Source: an uncultured Phycisphaerales bacterium (lineage in GTDB: Bacteria > Planctomycetota > Phycisphaerae > Phycisphaerales > UBA1924). From it: a stretch of DNA of 10,035 bases. The notes beneath the pieces were generated by a model. The model saw only the letters and a list, made by a program, of their open reading frames with translations, was not told where the DNA came from and made no database searches. The stretch lies in NCBI GenBank assembly GCA_937879825.1, contig CALFMQ010000477.1, forward strand, positions 1-10,035, given 5' to 3'. Below, piece by piece: positions 1 through 6,072 of this stretch. Position 1 is the stretch's first letter. Each line of letters opens with the position of its first letter. Both the position numbers and the translations under genes were made by a program.

Positions 1-310
1 GGCGGTACTGGAGGTGGGAGCTTGCGGGGTAGGACATGAACATGGGGCCGGTGATCTCGAGGAGCGCGGGGGGCTTGATGACTTGCACGGTGCCCCAGAA
101 GTGCCCGGTGTTGTTGCCGAGGTCGCGGTACCAGCGGCCGCCGGGCCAGGGTTCGAGTTTCATGGGGAAGGGCTTGCCATCGGGCATTTCGCCGCCGGGG
201 CCGAGTTCTTCGAGGATGGACTCGAAGGTGATCTGGATGGGCGCCTTGATCTCGGCTTGTTTCGAGAAGTTGAGCGTCCGGATTTCTTCGGAGTGCGCGA
301 GCGTGGTCAT
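1..310 (-). CDS. SRPBCC/AHSA1-like domain protein, N-terminal part (3' end outside window)
   Basis: The first 103 codons of a gene that runs off the left edge of the window. The protein starts MTTLAHSEEIRTLNF and contains EIKAPIQITFESIL (residues 20-33) followed by MKLEPWPGGRWYRDLGNNTG (residues 50-69) and GPMFMSYPASSHLQYR at the cut. This pattern is typical of the SRPBCC (START-like, AHSA1/Aha1-related) proteins that are commonly paired with an ArsR regulator; these fold as a small-molecule-binding helix-grip barrel, and the ligand is usually unknown. The ATG at 310-308 shares ATGA with the TGA of the upstream arsR-type gene, and GGAG at 320-317 stands six bases before it, so the start is well supported. 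The pair is presumably co-transcribed from the promoter at 694-721. Family assignment is good; a specific function cannot be given. Confidence 0.85.
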   Translation of the reverse strand, partial: MTTLAHSEEIRTLNFSKQAEIKAPIQITFESILEELGPGGEMPDGKPFPMKLEPWPGGRWYRDLGNNTGHFWGTVQVIKPPALLEITGPMFMSYPASSHLQYR

Positions 311-687
311 GATGATCTCCGTTCGTTGGTGTCTTGCTGGCGGGCGCGTCTGGCGTTGGCCTCGGCGCGGGCCTGGATTCGATCGACCTGGTGGCTCCAG
401 AACTGTTCGTACTGCGCGACCCATTCGTAGACGCCACGCATGGCCTGGCCCTCCACGGCATAGAGGCGTTGACGCCCGGCTTTGGTGACCGAGACCAGCC
501 CGGCCTCGCGGAGCACGGCGAGGTCTTTGGAGACATCGGGCTGGCGCCGACGGACTTTCTTGACGAGTTCGGTGACCGAGAGCGATGCGCCCGACGCCCC
601 CCCTCGCGCGAGGATGTCGAGGAGTCGGCGTCGGGTGGGCTCTGCGATGGCTGCGAAAGCCGATTGGTTGGCGGTGATCGCGGTCAT
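307..687 (-). CDS. ArsR-family winged-helix transcriptional regulator
   Basis: A 126-residue DNA-binding repressor of the ArsR/SmtB superfamily. The N-terminus has the family hallmark FAAIAEPTRRRLLDIL (residues 11-26). A helix-turn-helix follows, with recognition helix QPDVSKDLAVLREAGLV (49-65), then a wing with GRQRLYAVE (71-79). The C-terminal tail (about 87-126) is Arg/Gln/Ala rich and probably helical. The protein has no cysteine, so the classic ELCVCDL metal site is absent and metal sensing of that type is excluded; other ArsR sensing modes remain possible. It overlaps the downstream SRPBCC/AHSA1-like gene by four bases. ArsR-SRPBCC pairs are widespread, and the regulator is usually assumed to control its own operon. 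The ATG at 687 is chosen because it puts the conserved FxxxAxPTRR at the usual distance from the N-terminus and sits exactly where the promoter predicts transcription to begin. Confidence 0.92.
   Translation of the reverse strand: MTAITANQSAFAAIAEPTRRRLLDILARGGASGASLSVTELVKKVRRRQPDVSKDLAVLREAGLVSVTKAGRQRLYAVEGQAMRGVYEWVAQYEQFWSHQVDRIQARAEANARRARQQDTNERRSS
317..320 (-). promoter_or_regulatory. Ribosome binding site (GGAG) of the SRPBCC-like gene
   Basis: GGAG read on the minus strand, six bases before the ATG at 310. It lies inside the last codons of the ArsR-type gene. It matters because the first gene of this operon appears to have no 5' leader and so no such site, while the second gene has one. 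Confidence 0.55.
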
Positions 688-693
688 GCGGAC

Positions 694-721
694 AATATAT
701 TCTCAAAATGGAATATGTCAA
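694..721 (-). promoter_or_regulatory. Sigma-70-type promoter of the arsR-SRPBCC unit, predicted leaderless
   Basis: Read on the minus strand, TTGACA (721-716) is a perfect -35 hexamer and TATATT (699-694) a five-of-six -10 hexamer, with a 16-base spacer. The region is strikingly AT-rich against its surroundings. Only six bases (693-688) separate the -10 from the ATG at 687, so the expected transcription start is the A of the start codon and no ribosome binding site can precede it. The last gene of the glycan operon ends at 757, only 35 bases upstream of the -35 element, with no obvious terminator between. Both elements and their spacing are seen directly; use as a promoter is inferred. Confidence 0.72.
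697..716. promoter_or_regulatory. Inverted repeat in the promoter spacer, probable ArsR-type operator
   Basis: ATATTC (697-702) and GAATAT (711-716) form a perfect six-base inverted repeat around an eight-base centre. The repeat occupies the spacer between -35 and -10 and touches both, so a dimer bound there would block RNA polymerase. This is the arrangement expected for autorepression by the adjacent ArsR-family protein. The repeat is seen in the sequence; recognition by this regulator is inferred. Confidence 0.6.
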
Positions 722-756
722 GTCGGACTGGTTGCGTTGGTTGCGCGGATGAAGGA

Positions 757-1845
757 TCAGCGGGTGCTGGCGGGTCGCGGCGCTGGTTTGGAGTGCTCGT
801 TCCACGCCGGCAGGGCGTCGTGTGACTCGATCGCATCCAGCATCGGGCCCGGAGAGAGGGAGCCGGCGATGCGGAGGTCGGCGTCGAGTTTATTGGCGAC
901 GAATTCGGCGCCGGACTCGCGGATGACTTGTTCGATGAGGTCGTCGCCTTTGCCGCGGGCGACGAGGGCGATGCGCTTGGCGCTGTGCTGCTTAATCAGC
1001 GGGATGAGGTGTGCGCGGCAGGCGGCGAGGCCGGTGAAGCGTTCCCAGTGCTCGGTGGAGAGCGGTATGTGGGGTTGGTTGTCGATTGTTGATGTGAGTT
1101 CGTCGATGCCGTCGTTGTAGCCCGCTTGCGCGCGCTCGCGGTGGGCGATGGTGCGGTAGCGGTCGAGCATGGCGCGGAGGGCGTCGTCGCGGAGGTGGTC
1201 GGGCGCGTAGCGGGCGATGACCCAGCCGTTGTTGCGGACGAGGCGGGCGAGGATGCGGTCGAAGGAGCGGCCGGAGTTGACTTTGCGGTGCTCGAAGCGG
1301 ACGGCGCGGGCGTGGGTGATGCGGTGGCCGGCGGCGATGAGTTTGGCGCAGAGGTCGTATTCCTCGGCGTAGTACTCGAAGGATGGGTCGTAGCCGCCAA
1401 CGGCGAGGAAGGCGTGGCGGCGGATGATGCAGCCGCAGCCGATGATGACTTCGGGGAGGCCTCCGGACTCGTGCGCGCCGGACGGGAGGAGGATTTCGCC
1501 GCCGATCGCGGCGAGGTCGTCGGGGGCGGTTTGTGCGAGGGCGGCGAAGTCGCCGGCGGTCGGGTGCGAGTCGTCGTCGAGCATGACGAGCCACTCGCCT
1601 GCGGCGCGCATCGCGGCGGTGTTGCGTGCGGCGGCGCCGGCGTTGTGGTCGAGCCGGATGCGATGGATGGGGATGGCGTTGGCGAGGCGCGGGGGGAGGC
1701 GGACGGGCTCGTCGGAGGCGTTGTCGATGACGATGAGTTCGGCGGCGCCGGCGAGGAGGGCGGGGTCGTAATCGGCGAGGTGCTTGAGCGTGCGCGCCAG
1801 TTCATCGTGACGGTTGCGCGTCGGGATGATGAACGAGAAGCGCAC
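757..1845 (-). CDS. Family 2 (GT-A) glycosyltransferase
   Basis: A 362-residue inverting-type sugar transferase acting on the cytoplasmic side of glycan assembly; donor and acceptor are not predictable. The N-terminus shows FSFIIPTRNR (residues 3-12), then ELIVIDNASDEP (36-47), the nucleotide-sugar/metal motif VMLDDDSHP (87-95, DDD at 90-92) and YAEEYDLCAKL (159-169), where the acidic pair is the usual catalytic-base region of GT2 enzymes. The GT-A domain ends near residue 215. The remaining 145 residues are helical-looking, with a stretch KRIALVARGKG (290-300) that may be a decayed Rossmann-like segment. There are no membrane segments. It is the last gene of the 4959-757 operon. Its GTG start shares one base with the TAG of the upstream gene (TAGTG), implying translational coupling; no ribosome binding site is visible. 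Family assignment is secure. Confidence 0.9.
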   Translation of the reverse strand: MRFSFIIPTRNRHDELARTLKHLADYDPALLAGAAELIVIDNASDEPVRLPPRLANAIPIHRIRLDHNAGAAARNTAAMRAAGEWLVMLDDDSHPTAGDFAALAQTAPDDLAAIGGEILLPSGAHESGGLPEVIIGCGCIIRRHAFLAVGGYDPSFEYYAEEYDLCAKLIAAGHRITHARAVRFEHRKVNSGRSFDRILARLVRNNGWVIARYAPDHLRDDALRAMLDRYRTIAHRERAQAGYNDGIDELTSTIDNQPHIPLSTEHWERFTGLAACRAHLIPLIKQHSAKRIALVARGKGDDLIEQVIRESGAEFVANKLDADLRIAGSLSPGPMLDAIESHDALPAWNEHSKPAPRPASTR

Positions 1846-3488
1846 TATGAGACCAGGCGGACGCGGCCGGTGCGCTGGACGACGAGGTGGTCGTCATGGA
1901 GGCGGTGGGCGATCGAGGTGATGCGGCGCGGCTCGACGGGGATGTTGCCGAGCATGGAGCCCTCGACGGCGGAGGCGAGGGAGCCGATGTAGGCGGCCAT
2001 GATAGGCTCGGCGCCCGCGGCGAGGGCGAGCGTTGAGACGGCGAGGAATGCGTCGCCGCTGCCGAGGGGATCGAGCGGGTTGGAGGAGAGGGCGGGGATG
2101 TGCTCGCTTGTGACGCGGGAGGGCCAGGGGTCGGTCGATGCGGCGGAGTCGGTGCGGCGGAAGAGGATGAGGCCGTCTTCGCCGAGGGTGACGACGAGGG
2201 AGCGCGAGTCGGTGCGCTCCATGACCTGCCACGCGACGGCGGGGAGCGAGGAGTCGAAGTCGTTGACGGCGCGGCGGAGTTCGGACTCGGTGGGCGTGAC
2301 CCAGTCGCTCCGGCGCATGGAGAGGAGCGACGAGCGTCGGCCCGAGACATCGCCCGCGAGCAGGCGGACGCGCGGGCGGACGGTTGCGCAGAGGTCTTCG
2401 ATGGTGCGGGGTGAGAACATCCCTAAGCCAAAGTCGGCGATGATGGCGGCGTCGGCGCCCTCGGCGACGCGGATGCCGGCGCTGACGAGTTCGGCGCGGG
2501 CGCGGGCGTCGATGGCGATGGGCTGGACGCGGTCGATCTTGACGACTTTCTCGCGACCGACGAGATAGCGCTGCTTCTCGGGGATGGGTGTGGCGCAGGG
2601 GATGCGGACGACTTCGACGCCGGCGTCGCCGAGCCGGTGCATGAGATCGTTGGAGGCGTCGTTGTCGGGGATGGCGGTGACGAGCGTCGCGCGCGCGCCC
2701 ATGGCGGCGAGGTGGCGGGCGATGATGGCGGCGCCGCCGTCGAAGCTGGTCTCTTCGAGCGGTCGGAGGGAGAGCATGGGCGACTCACCGGCGACATCGG
2801 GCCAGGTGCACGCGACGTAGGTGTCGATGATCGTTTCGCCGAAGACGACGGCGCGCTTGCCGGACATCTGCGCGACGAGCGCATCGATCGCGGCGGGCGA
2901 GAGGTCGTGGAAGGAATGGAGTTGGCGGAGGCGTGCGCGGGCGGGGTTGTCGTGGGCGTCGTGGCCCGACTGCGAGGCGTGGATGGACTCGATGAGCGCG
3001 GAGGAGGAGAAGACGATGTCGCCGGAGGAGAAGACGACGCGGCCGCCGTGGCGCTCGACGGCGTCGCGCTCTGCTGCGAATCGCGGGTCGTTGTTGCGCT
3101 CGTACTCGCGGCCCTTGATGTAGACATCGGGCTGGACTTCGCTGAGCAGTTGCTCGGCGGTGGCGTCGGGGCAGATGTGGACCCAATCGACGCATGCGAG
3201 TGCTGCGAGACTTTCGGCGCGGAGGGACTGATCGAAGAGCGGGCGTCCGGCGCCCTTGGCGATGTGCGAGTCGCCGGTGATGGTGACGAGGAGGATGTCG
3301 CCCTGGCGTTTGGCGTCCTGGAGGTGTCGGACGTGGCCGGGGTGGACGATGTCGAAGCAGCCGTGGCAGTGGACGACGGAGGCGCCGCTTAACCGCGCCT
3401 CGGCGCGGCGCGCCAGGAGCGCCTCCTTGGAGAGCACCTTGGCGCGAGGGGTGTGCGTCTGGCTGGTGTTGTTTGTGCGATCGGGCAT
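1845..3488 (-). CDS. HldE-like bifunctional nucleotidyltransferase / PfkB sugar kinase, domains in swapped order
   Basis: A 547-residue fusion. Residues about 35-170 are a cytidylyltransferase-like nucleotidyltransferase: GCFDIVHPGH (43-52) contains the HxGH signature, followed by ALACVDWVHI (96-105) and YIKGREYE (123-130), all as in the nucleotidyltransferase half of HldE. Residues about 210-515 are a PfkB (ribokinase-family) kinase: FDGGAAIIARHL (249-260), TPTESEL (398-404) and DPLGSGDAF (473-481), with the presumed catalytic Asp at 479. In E. coli HldE (477 residues) the kinase comes first and the nucleotidyltransferase second; here the order is reversed. The kinase motif ADFGLGMFSP (351-360) lacks the Lys of the HldE KG motif, so a different sugar 1-phosphate is possible. 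The likely role is making an activated sugar (ADP- or CDP-type) for the adjacent glycosyltransferases. The ATG at 3488 overlaps the upstream TGA (ATGA). A start at 3959 would overlap the neighbour by 471 bases with Arg/Pro-rich, shadow-like sequence. Confidence 0.85.
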   Translation of the reverse strand: MPDRTNNTSQTHTPRAKVLSKEALLARRAEARLSGASVVHCHGCFDIVHPGHVRHLQDAKRQGDILLVTITGDSHIAKGAGRPLFDQSLRAESLAALACVDWVHICPDATAEQLLSEVQPDVYIKGREYERNNDPRFAAERDAVERHGGRVVFSSGDIVFSSSALIESIHASQSGHDAHDNPARARLRQLHSFHDLSPAAIDALVAQMSGKRAVVFGETIIDTYVACTWPDVAGESPMLSLRPLEETSFDGGAAIIARHLAAMGARATLVTAIPDNDASNDLMHRLGDAGVEVVRIPCATPIPEKQRYLVGREKVVKIDRVQPIAIDARARAELVSAGIRVAEGADAAIIADFGLGMFSPRTIEDLCATVRPRVRLLAGDVSGRRSSLLSMRRSDWVTPTESELRRAVNDFDSSLPAVAWQVMERTDSRSLVVTLGEDGLILFRRTDSAASTDPWPSRVTSEHIPALSSNPLDPLGSGDAFLAVSTLALAAGAEPIMAAYIGSLASAVEGSMLGNIPVEPRRITSIAHRLHDDHLVVQRTGRVRLVS

Positions 3489-4249
3489 CAGTTGCTCGTG
3501 GTGTGTCGGCTCAGGAGGGTGGGCGCGAGGTCCGGGTGATGATCCAGCGGTGCGCGCGATGCGACGAATATCGCGCGGTGCAGGCCCGTGGCGGAGGGCG
3601 CCGGGTCGGACCAATCGAGCGGGAACTCGTCGTGGTTGGGTTGGGTTCGTGTTGTGTAGACGAAGGGGAAAAGTTGCGTGAGATGTTGCCAGACCCAGGC
3701 GCGGGTCGGTCGGCACCCGGTGCCGCGGAGCGCCTGCGATGCGAAGCCGGCGTCTTCGCTTGTGGGGTTGATCTCCTGGGATGCGTCGGGTGTGACGCAT
3801 GTTTCCAAGAGGAGCGTTGAGGTGCAGCGGTCGGCCATCCAGCGGAGCGCCTCGGCGGGGTGCTCGAGGTGATAGAGCAGGCCGTAGGCGAAGACGAGAT
3901 CGAAGGTCTCGTGTTTGAGGAGATCGGGTTCGGGGATGTCGAGGTCGAGCCGGATGCACTCGACATTCTGGAGGCCGTCGAAGCGGTCGCGGCAGATGGC
4001 GATGTTGTCTTCGCGGCCCTCGACCACGGTGACGGTGCAGGCGCGGTCGAGGAAGAAGGATGTGAGGTCGCCGATGCCGGCGCCGAGTTCGAGGATGCGC
4101 ATGCCGGGCTTGACGAGCGCCAGGGTGGCGAGGTGTTCGAGGCGGCGGAGGTTGATTCGGGTGTAGTGATCGGCGCGGAAGTGCGCGCGGACGGGGTCGC
4201 TGAGGATGATGGACTCGGCGGGCGGCGGGCTGATCGCGGCGCGGGTCAC
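3488..4249 (-). CDS. Class I SAM-dependent methyltransferase
   Basis: A 253-residue soluble methyltransferase with a Rossmann-like SAM fold. Motif I is ILELGAGIGD (52-61), the acidic SAM-ribose residue is in VVEGRED (75-81), and the post-motif segment FDLVFAYGLLYHLEHP (116-131) is typical of the family. The C-terminal part, with TRAWVWQHLTQLFPFVYTTR (182-201) and a following PNHDEFPLDW, recurs in methyltransferases of polysaccharide clusters. It probably methylates a sugar or lipid-linked glycan intermediate; the substrate is unknown. The GTG start at 4249 overlaps the TGA of the upstream gene (GTGA) and has AAGGA seven bases before it. The frame stays open upstream to 4462, but that part is Arg/Pro/His-rich and lies inside the neighbour. 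The downstream fusion gene begins in its stop codon. Confidence 0.88.
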   Translation of the reverse strand: MTRAAISPPPAESIILSDPVRAHFRADHYTRINLRRLEHLATLALVKPGMRILELGAGIGDLTSFFLDRACTVTVVEGREDNIAICRDRFDGLQNVECIRLDLDIPEPDLLKHETFDLVFAYGLLYHLEHPAEALRWMADRCTSTLLLETCVTPDASQEINPTSEDAGFASQALRGTGCRPTRAWVWQHLTQLFPFVYTTRTQPNHDEFPLDWSDPAPSATGLHRAIFVASRAPLDHHPDLAPTLLSRHTTSN

Positions 4250-4959
4250 GCGGGCTTCCTTGCGACGAACCATGCGGACGACCAGTGGCCGTTGAACTTG
4301 CGGGTGTCGCCCTCGGCCATCTGGTAGGTGATCATGACGGTGGAGGGGCTTTCGATGAGGAGTTCGTTGAAGTCTGCTGCGAGCCGGTTCGGTTCGGGCG
4401 TTTCGAGTTCGAGGCCCGCCTTGCGGATCGCTTGCACGAGCGGGTTGATGGAGTTGGGCCACTTGAGCATGACATCGAAGGTGCCTGCGAAGAGCCCGCC
4501 CGGCGCGAGGAGGCGCGCGGCGTGCGAGACGACGGGATCGAACGCCTCGCGCGGGAGTTCTTCGAGGACGGAGACGGAGACGATGAGTTCGAAGGTCTCG
4601 GGCTCGAGCTGGGGGAGCGGGTCGTCGGTGCCGAGGAGTCCGCGCACGAGCGTGGCGTTGGGGCAGGGCTTGCGGATGTATTCGTCGTACATCTGCTCCC
4701 AGTCTTCGAGGGGCGGGAAGTAGGGGAGGCCCTGGTAGTCGTCGAGCGCGAAGACCTCGCAGGAGTCCTGGCAGCGGGCGAGGAGCGTGGAGTTGAAGCC
4801 GTGGCCGAACTCCAGCAGGCGACGCGGGCCGACCTCATCGACGAGGTCCATGAGTTTCATGTACCCGAAGTCTTTGAGCATCGCGTGGGAGGGTTTGCGG
4901 AACTCGGGGTACCGCGCGTTGAGTCGCCACCACTCGTTCATCGTTGCGAGTTCGAGCAT
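4246..4959 (-). CDS. Class I SAM-dependent methyltransferase-like protein
   Basis: A 237-residue protein, first gene of the 4959-757 operon. A SAM-fold motif I is seen as RLLEFGHGFNSTLL (residues 47-60), less glycine-rich than usual (GHGFN in place of GxGxG). Then come VFALDDY (69-75), the motif II-like FELIVSVSVLEELP (123-136) and LLAPGGLFAGTFD (150-162). This is the order expected for a class I methyltransferase. Function is inferred from fold and context: decoration of a glycan or its precursor. The ATG at 4959 has AGGA eight bases upstream (4971-4968); a second in-frame ATG at 4941 lacks such a site. Its stop overlaps the GTG of the next methyltransferase gene, so the two are probably made together. 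Substrate unknown. Confidence 0.82.
   Translation of the reverse strand: MLELATMNEWWRLNARYPEFRKPSHAMLKDFGYMKLMDLVDEVGPRRLLEFGHGFNSTLLARCQDSCEVFALDDYQGLPYFPPLEDWEQMYDEYIRKPCPNATLVRGLLGTDDPLPQLEPETFELIVSVSVLEELPREAFDPVVSHAARLLAPGGLFAGTFDVMLKWPNSINPLVQAIRKAGLELETPEPNRLAADFNELLIESPSTVMITYQMAEGDTRKFNGHWSSAWFVARKPA
4257..4261 (-). promoter_or_regulatory. Ribosome binding site (AAGGA) deciding the GTG start at 4249
   Basis: AAGGA on the minus strand ends seven bases before the GTG at 4249. It supports that codon as the real start rather than the in-frame upstream ATG at 4462. Confidence 0.6.
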
Positions 4960-5076
4960 GAAGGGGGTCCTGGGAAGGGTGCGGGAGCGTGTCGTTCCAA
5001 CTTGTTTTCATCGGCATTCGTTCGGGTCGTGCTTGAGAGGGTGTGCGGGGCTCACGGGCGGGGCCCCATCGTTCCG
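4960..5076. other. Divergent intergenic region
   Basis: This 117-base gap lies between the heads of two divergent genes and must hold the promoter of the 4959-757 operon and that of the plus-strand gene if each is transcribed on its own. It is somewhat less GC-rich around 5000-5035. I could not find a convincing -35/-10 pair in either direction. A perfect eight-base palindrome GGGGCCCC lies at 5060-5067, just before the plus-strand ATG; it may be chance in DNA this GC-rich. Confidence 0.45.
4968..4971 (-). promoter_or_regulatory. Ribosome binding site (AGGA) for the gene starting at 4959
   Basis: AGGA on the minus strand, eight bases before the ATG at 4959. It favours this start over the in-frame ATG at 4941. 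Confidence 0.5.
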
Positions 5077-6072
5077 ATGAGATCGTTTGTGAGCGCCCTA
5101 CCCACCCCCCCAACCCCGCGGCTGGCGATCGAGCCGAGGTGCGATTCGGCACCGCTGGCATCGTTCCGGCGGAATGTGTATTCGCAGTTCGGTGAGGACG
5201 GGATCATCGAGGAGATCCTGCGGCGGCTGGGGCGGTGGGATGAGCCGGCGGATGGGTCCGCCCCTCCTTTGTGGTGCGTGGAGTTCGGGGCGTGGGACGG
5301 GAAGCACCTGTCGAACACATGGCGGCTGATCGAGTCGCGGCGTGCGCACGCGGTGCTGATCGAGGGCGATCCGGAGCGGTTTGCGGAGTTGGAGACGAAC
5401 GCGTCGGCGCATCCGCGGGTGGTGGCGATCAATAGGATGGTGCGCTGGTCGGGAGAGCACTCGATCTATCGGCTGCTGTGCTCGACGGAGTGCCCGGCGG
5501 AACCGGATGTGCTGAGTATCGATGTTGACGGGCACGACTACCACATCTGGGCGAGTCTGACCTCGTATCGTGCGCTCGTGGTCGTGTGCGAGTACAACCC
5601 GACGATGCCGTATGAGATCGAGTACGTGACGCCCTACAACCCGGCGGTTCGTCATGGGTCGAGTCTGGCGGCGCTGGAGCGGCTGGGGCGCGAGAAGGGG
5701 TACCGGCTCGTTGCGGTGACGGAGGTGAACGCGGTGTTTGTTCGAGAGGATCGCGCCGAGTCGATCGGCGTGGGTTGTCCGACGATCGCGCAGTTGACGC
5801 GGGGCCTGCCCGACTTTCGGACGTTCCTGTTCCAGACGCAGGACGGGCGCGTCGGGGTGATGGGCAATCATCACATGATGTGGCACGAGGCGCTGATGGA
5901 TGCCGATCGTTGCCCGTCGGCGAAGTGCATCCCGTGGTTCCCGCGCTCGCAGCAGTTGCCGTGGTTCTTGCGCGGGCATCCCGAGTCGCTTGGTCCGGTT
6001 CGCCGGGCGCTGCTGCGGCGGCTCAAGGATCGGCGGCGCGCCAAGTTCGAGCGGATGTTCGGGCTGCGCTAG
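5077..6072 (+). CDS. FkbM-like methyltransferase-family protein (QFGEDG subgroup)
   Basis: A 331-residue protein and the only plus-strand gene. The conserved block YSQFGEDGIIEEIL (35-48), CVEFGAWDGKHLSNT (67-81), AVLIEGD (92-98) and VLSIDVDGHDYHIW (145-158) matches a group of FkbM-like proteins found in glycan clusters: the FGAWDG segment takes the place of motif I, and DVDG resembles the (K)IDVEG of FkbM enzymes. A role as a sugar O-methyltransferase is plausible but not demonstrated for this subgroup. The C-terminal 45 residues are strongly basic (RRALLRRLKDRRRAKFER, 309-326). The start is uncertain: the ATG at 5077 gives a sensible length but has no ribosome binding site, and a GTG four codons later (5089) is possible. 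The frame remains open back to 4285, but that part is antisense to the 4959 gene and acidic/Gly-rich like a shadow. It converges with the next operon on a shared CTAG. Confidence 0.83.
   Translation: MRSFVSALPTPPTPRLAIEPRCDSAPLASFRRNVYSQFGEDGIIEEILRRLGRWDEPADGSAPPLWCVEFGAWDGKHLSNTWRLIESRRAHAVLIEGDPERFAELETNASAHPRVVAINRMVRWSGEHSIYRLLCSTECPAEPDVLSIDVDGHDYHIWASLTSYRALVVVCEYNPTMPYEIEYVTPYNPAVRHGSSLAALERLGREKGYRLVAVTEVNAVFVREDRAESIGVGCPTIAQLTRGLPDFRTFLFQTQDGRVGVMGNHHMMWHEALMDADRCPSAKCIPWFPRSQQLPWFLRGHPESLGPVRRALLRRLKDRRRAKFERMFGLR
6069..6072. other. CTAG carrying the stop codons of two convergent genes
   Basis: The plus-strand gene ends with TAG at 6070-6072 and the minus-strand gene ends with TAG at 6071-6069. 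Both stops lie inside one four-base palindrome, so there is no space for a terminator between the genes, and each transcript must run antisense into the other gene before ending. Confidence 0.9.

Noticed and set aside
722..756. Possible terminator between the GT2 gene and the arsR promoter
   Set aside because: No stable inverted repeat followed by a T-run is visible in these 35 bases.
992..1594. Minus-strand 200-codon frame, extremely Arg/Pro/His-rich
   Set aside because: An alternate frame of the GT2 gene. Arg/Pro repeats are what frame-shifted high-GC codons give; not a real basic protein.
1126..1992. Plus-strand 288-codon Gly/Val/Asp/Glu-rich frame
   Set aside because: Antisense to the GT2 and HldE-like genes, both of which have clear conserved motifs on the other strand.
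3489..3959. N-terminal extension of 157 codons on the HldE-like gene, starting at 3959
   Set aside because: It overlaps the methyltransferase gene by 471 bases and is Arg/Pro/His-rich without domain features. The ATG at 3488 gives an ATGA overlap and an expected N-terminus.
5060..5067. GGGGCCCC palindrome before the plus-strand start
   Set aside because: A single short GC palindrome is expected by chance in DNA of this composition; no second copy or adjoining half-sites support an operator.
4285..5076. 264-codon open stretch upstream of the plus-strand FkbM-like gene
   Set aside because: It is mostly antisense to the methyltransferase gene at 4246-4959 and is rich in Glu, Gly, Val and Asp in the way antisense frames of high-GC genes are. 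The conserved protein begins only after 5077.
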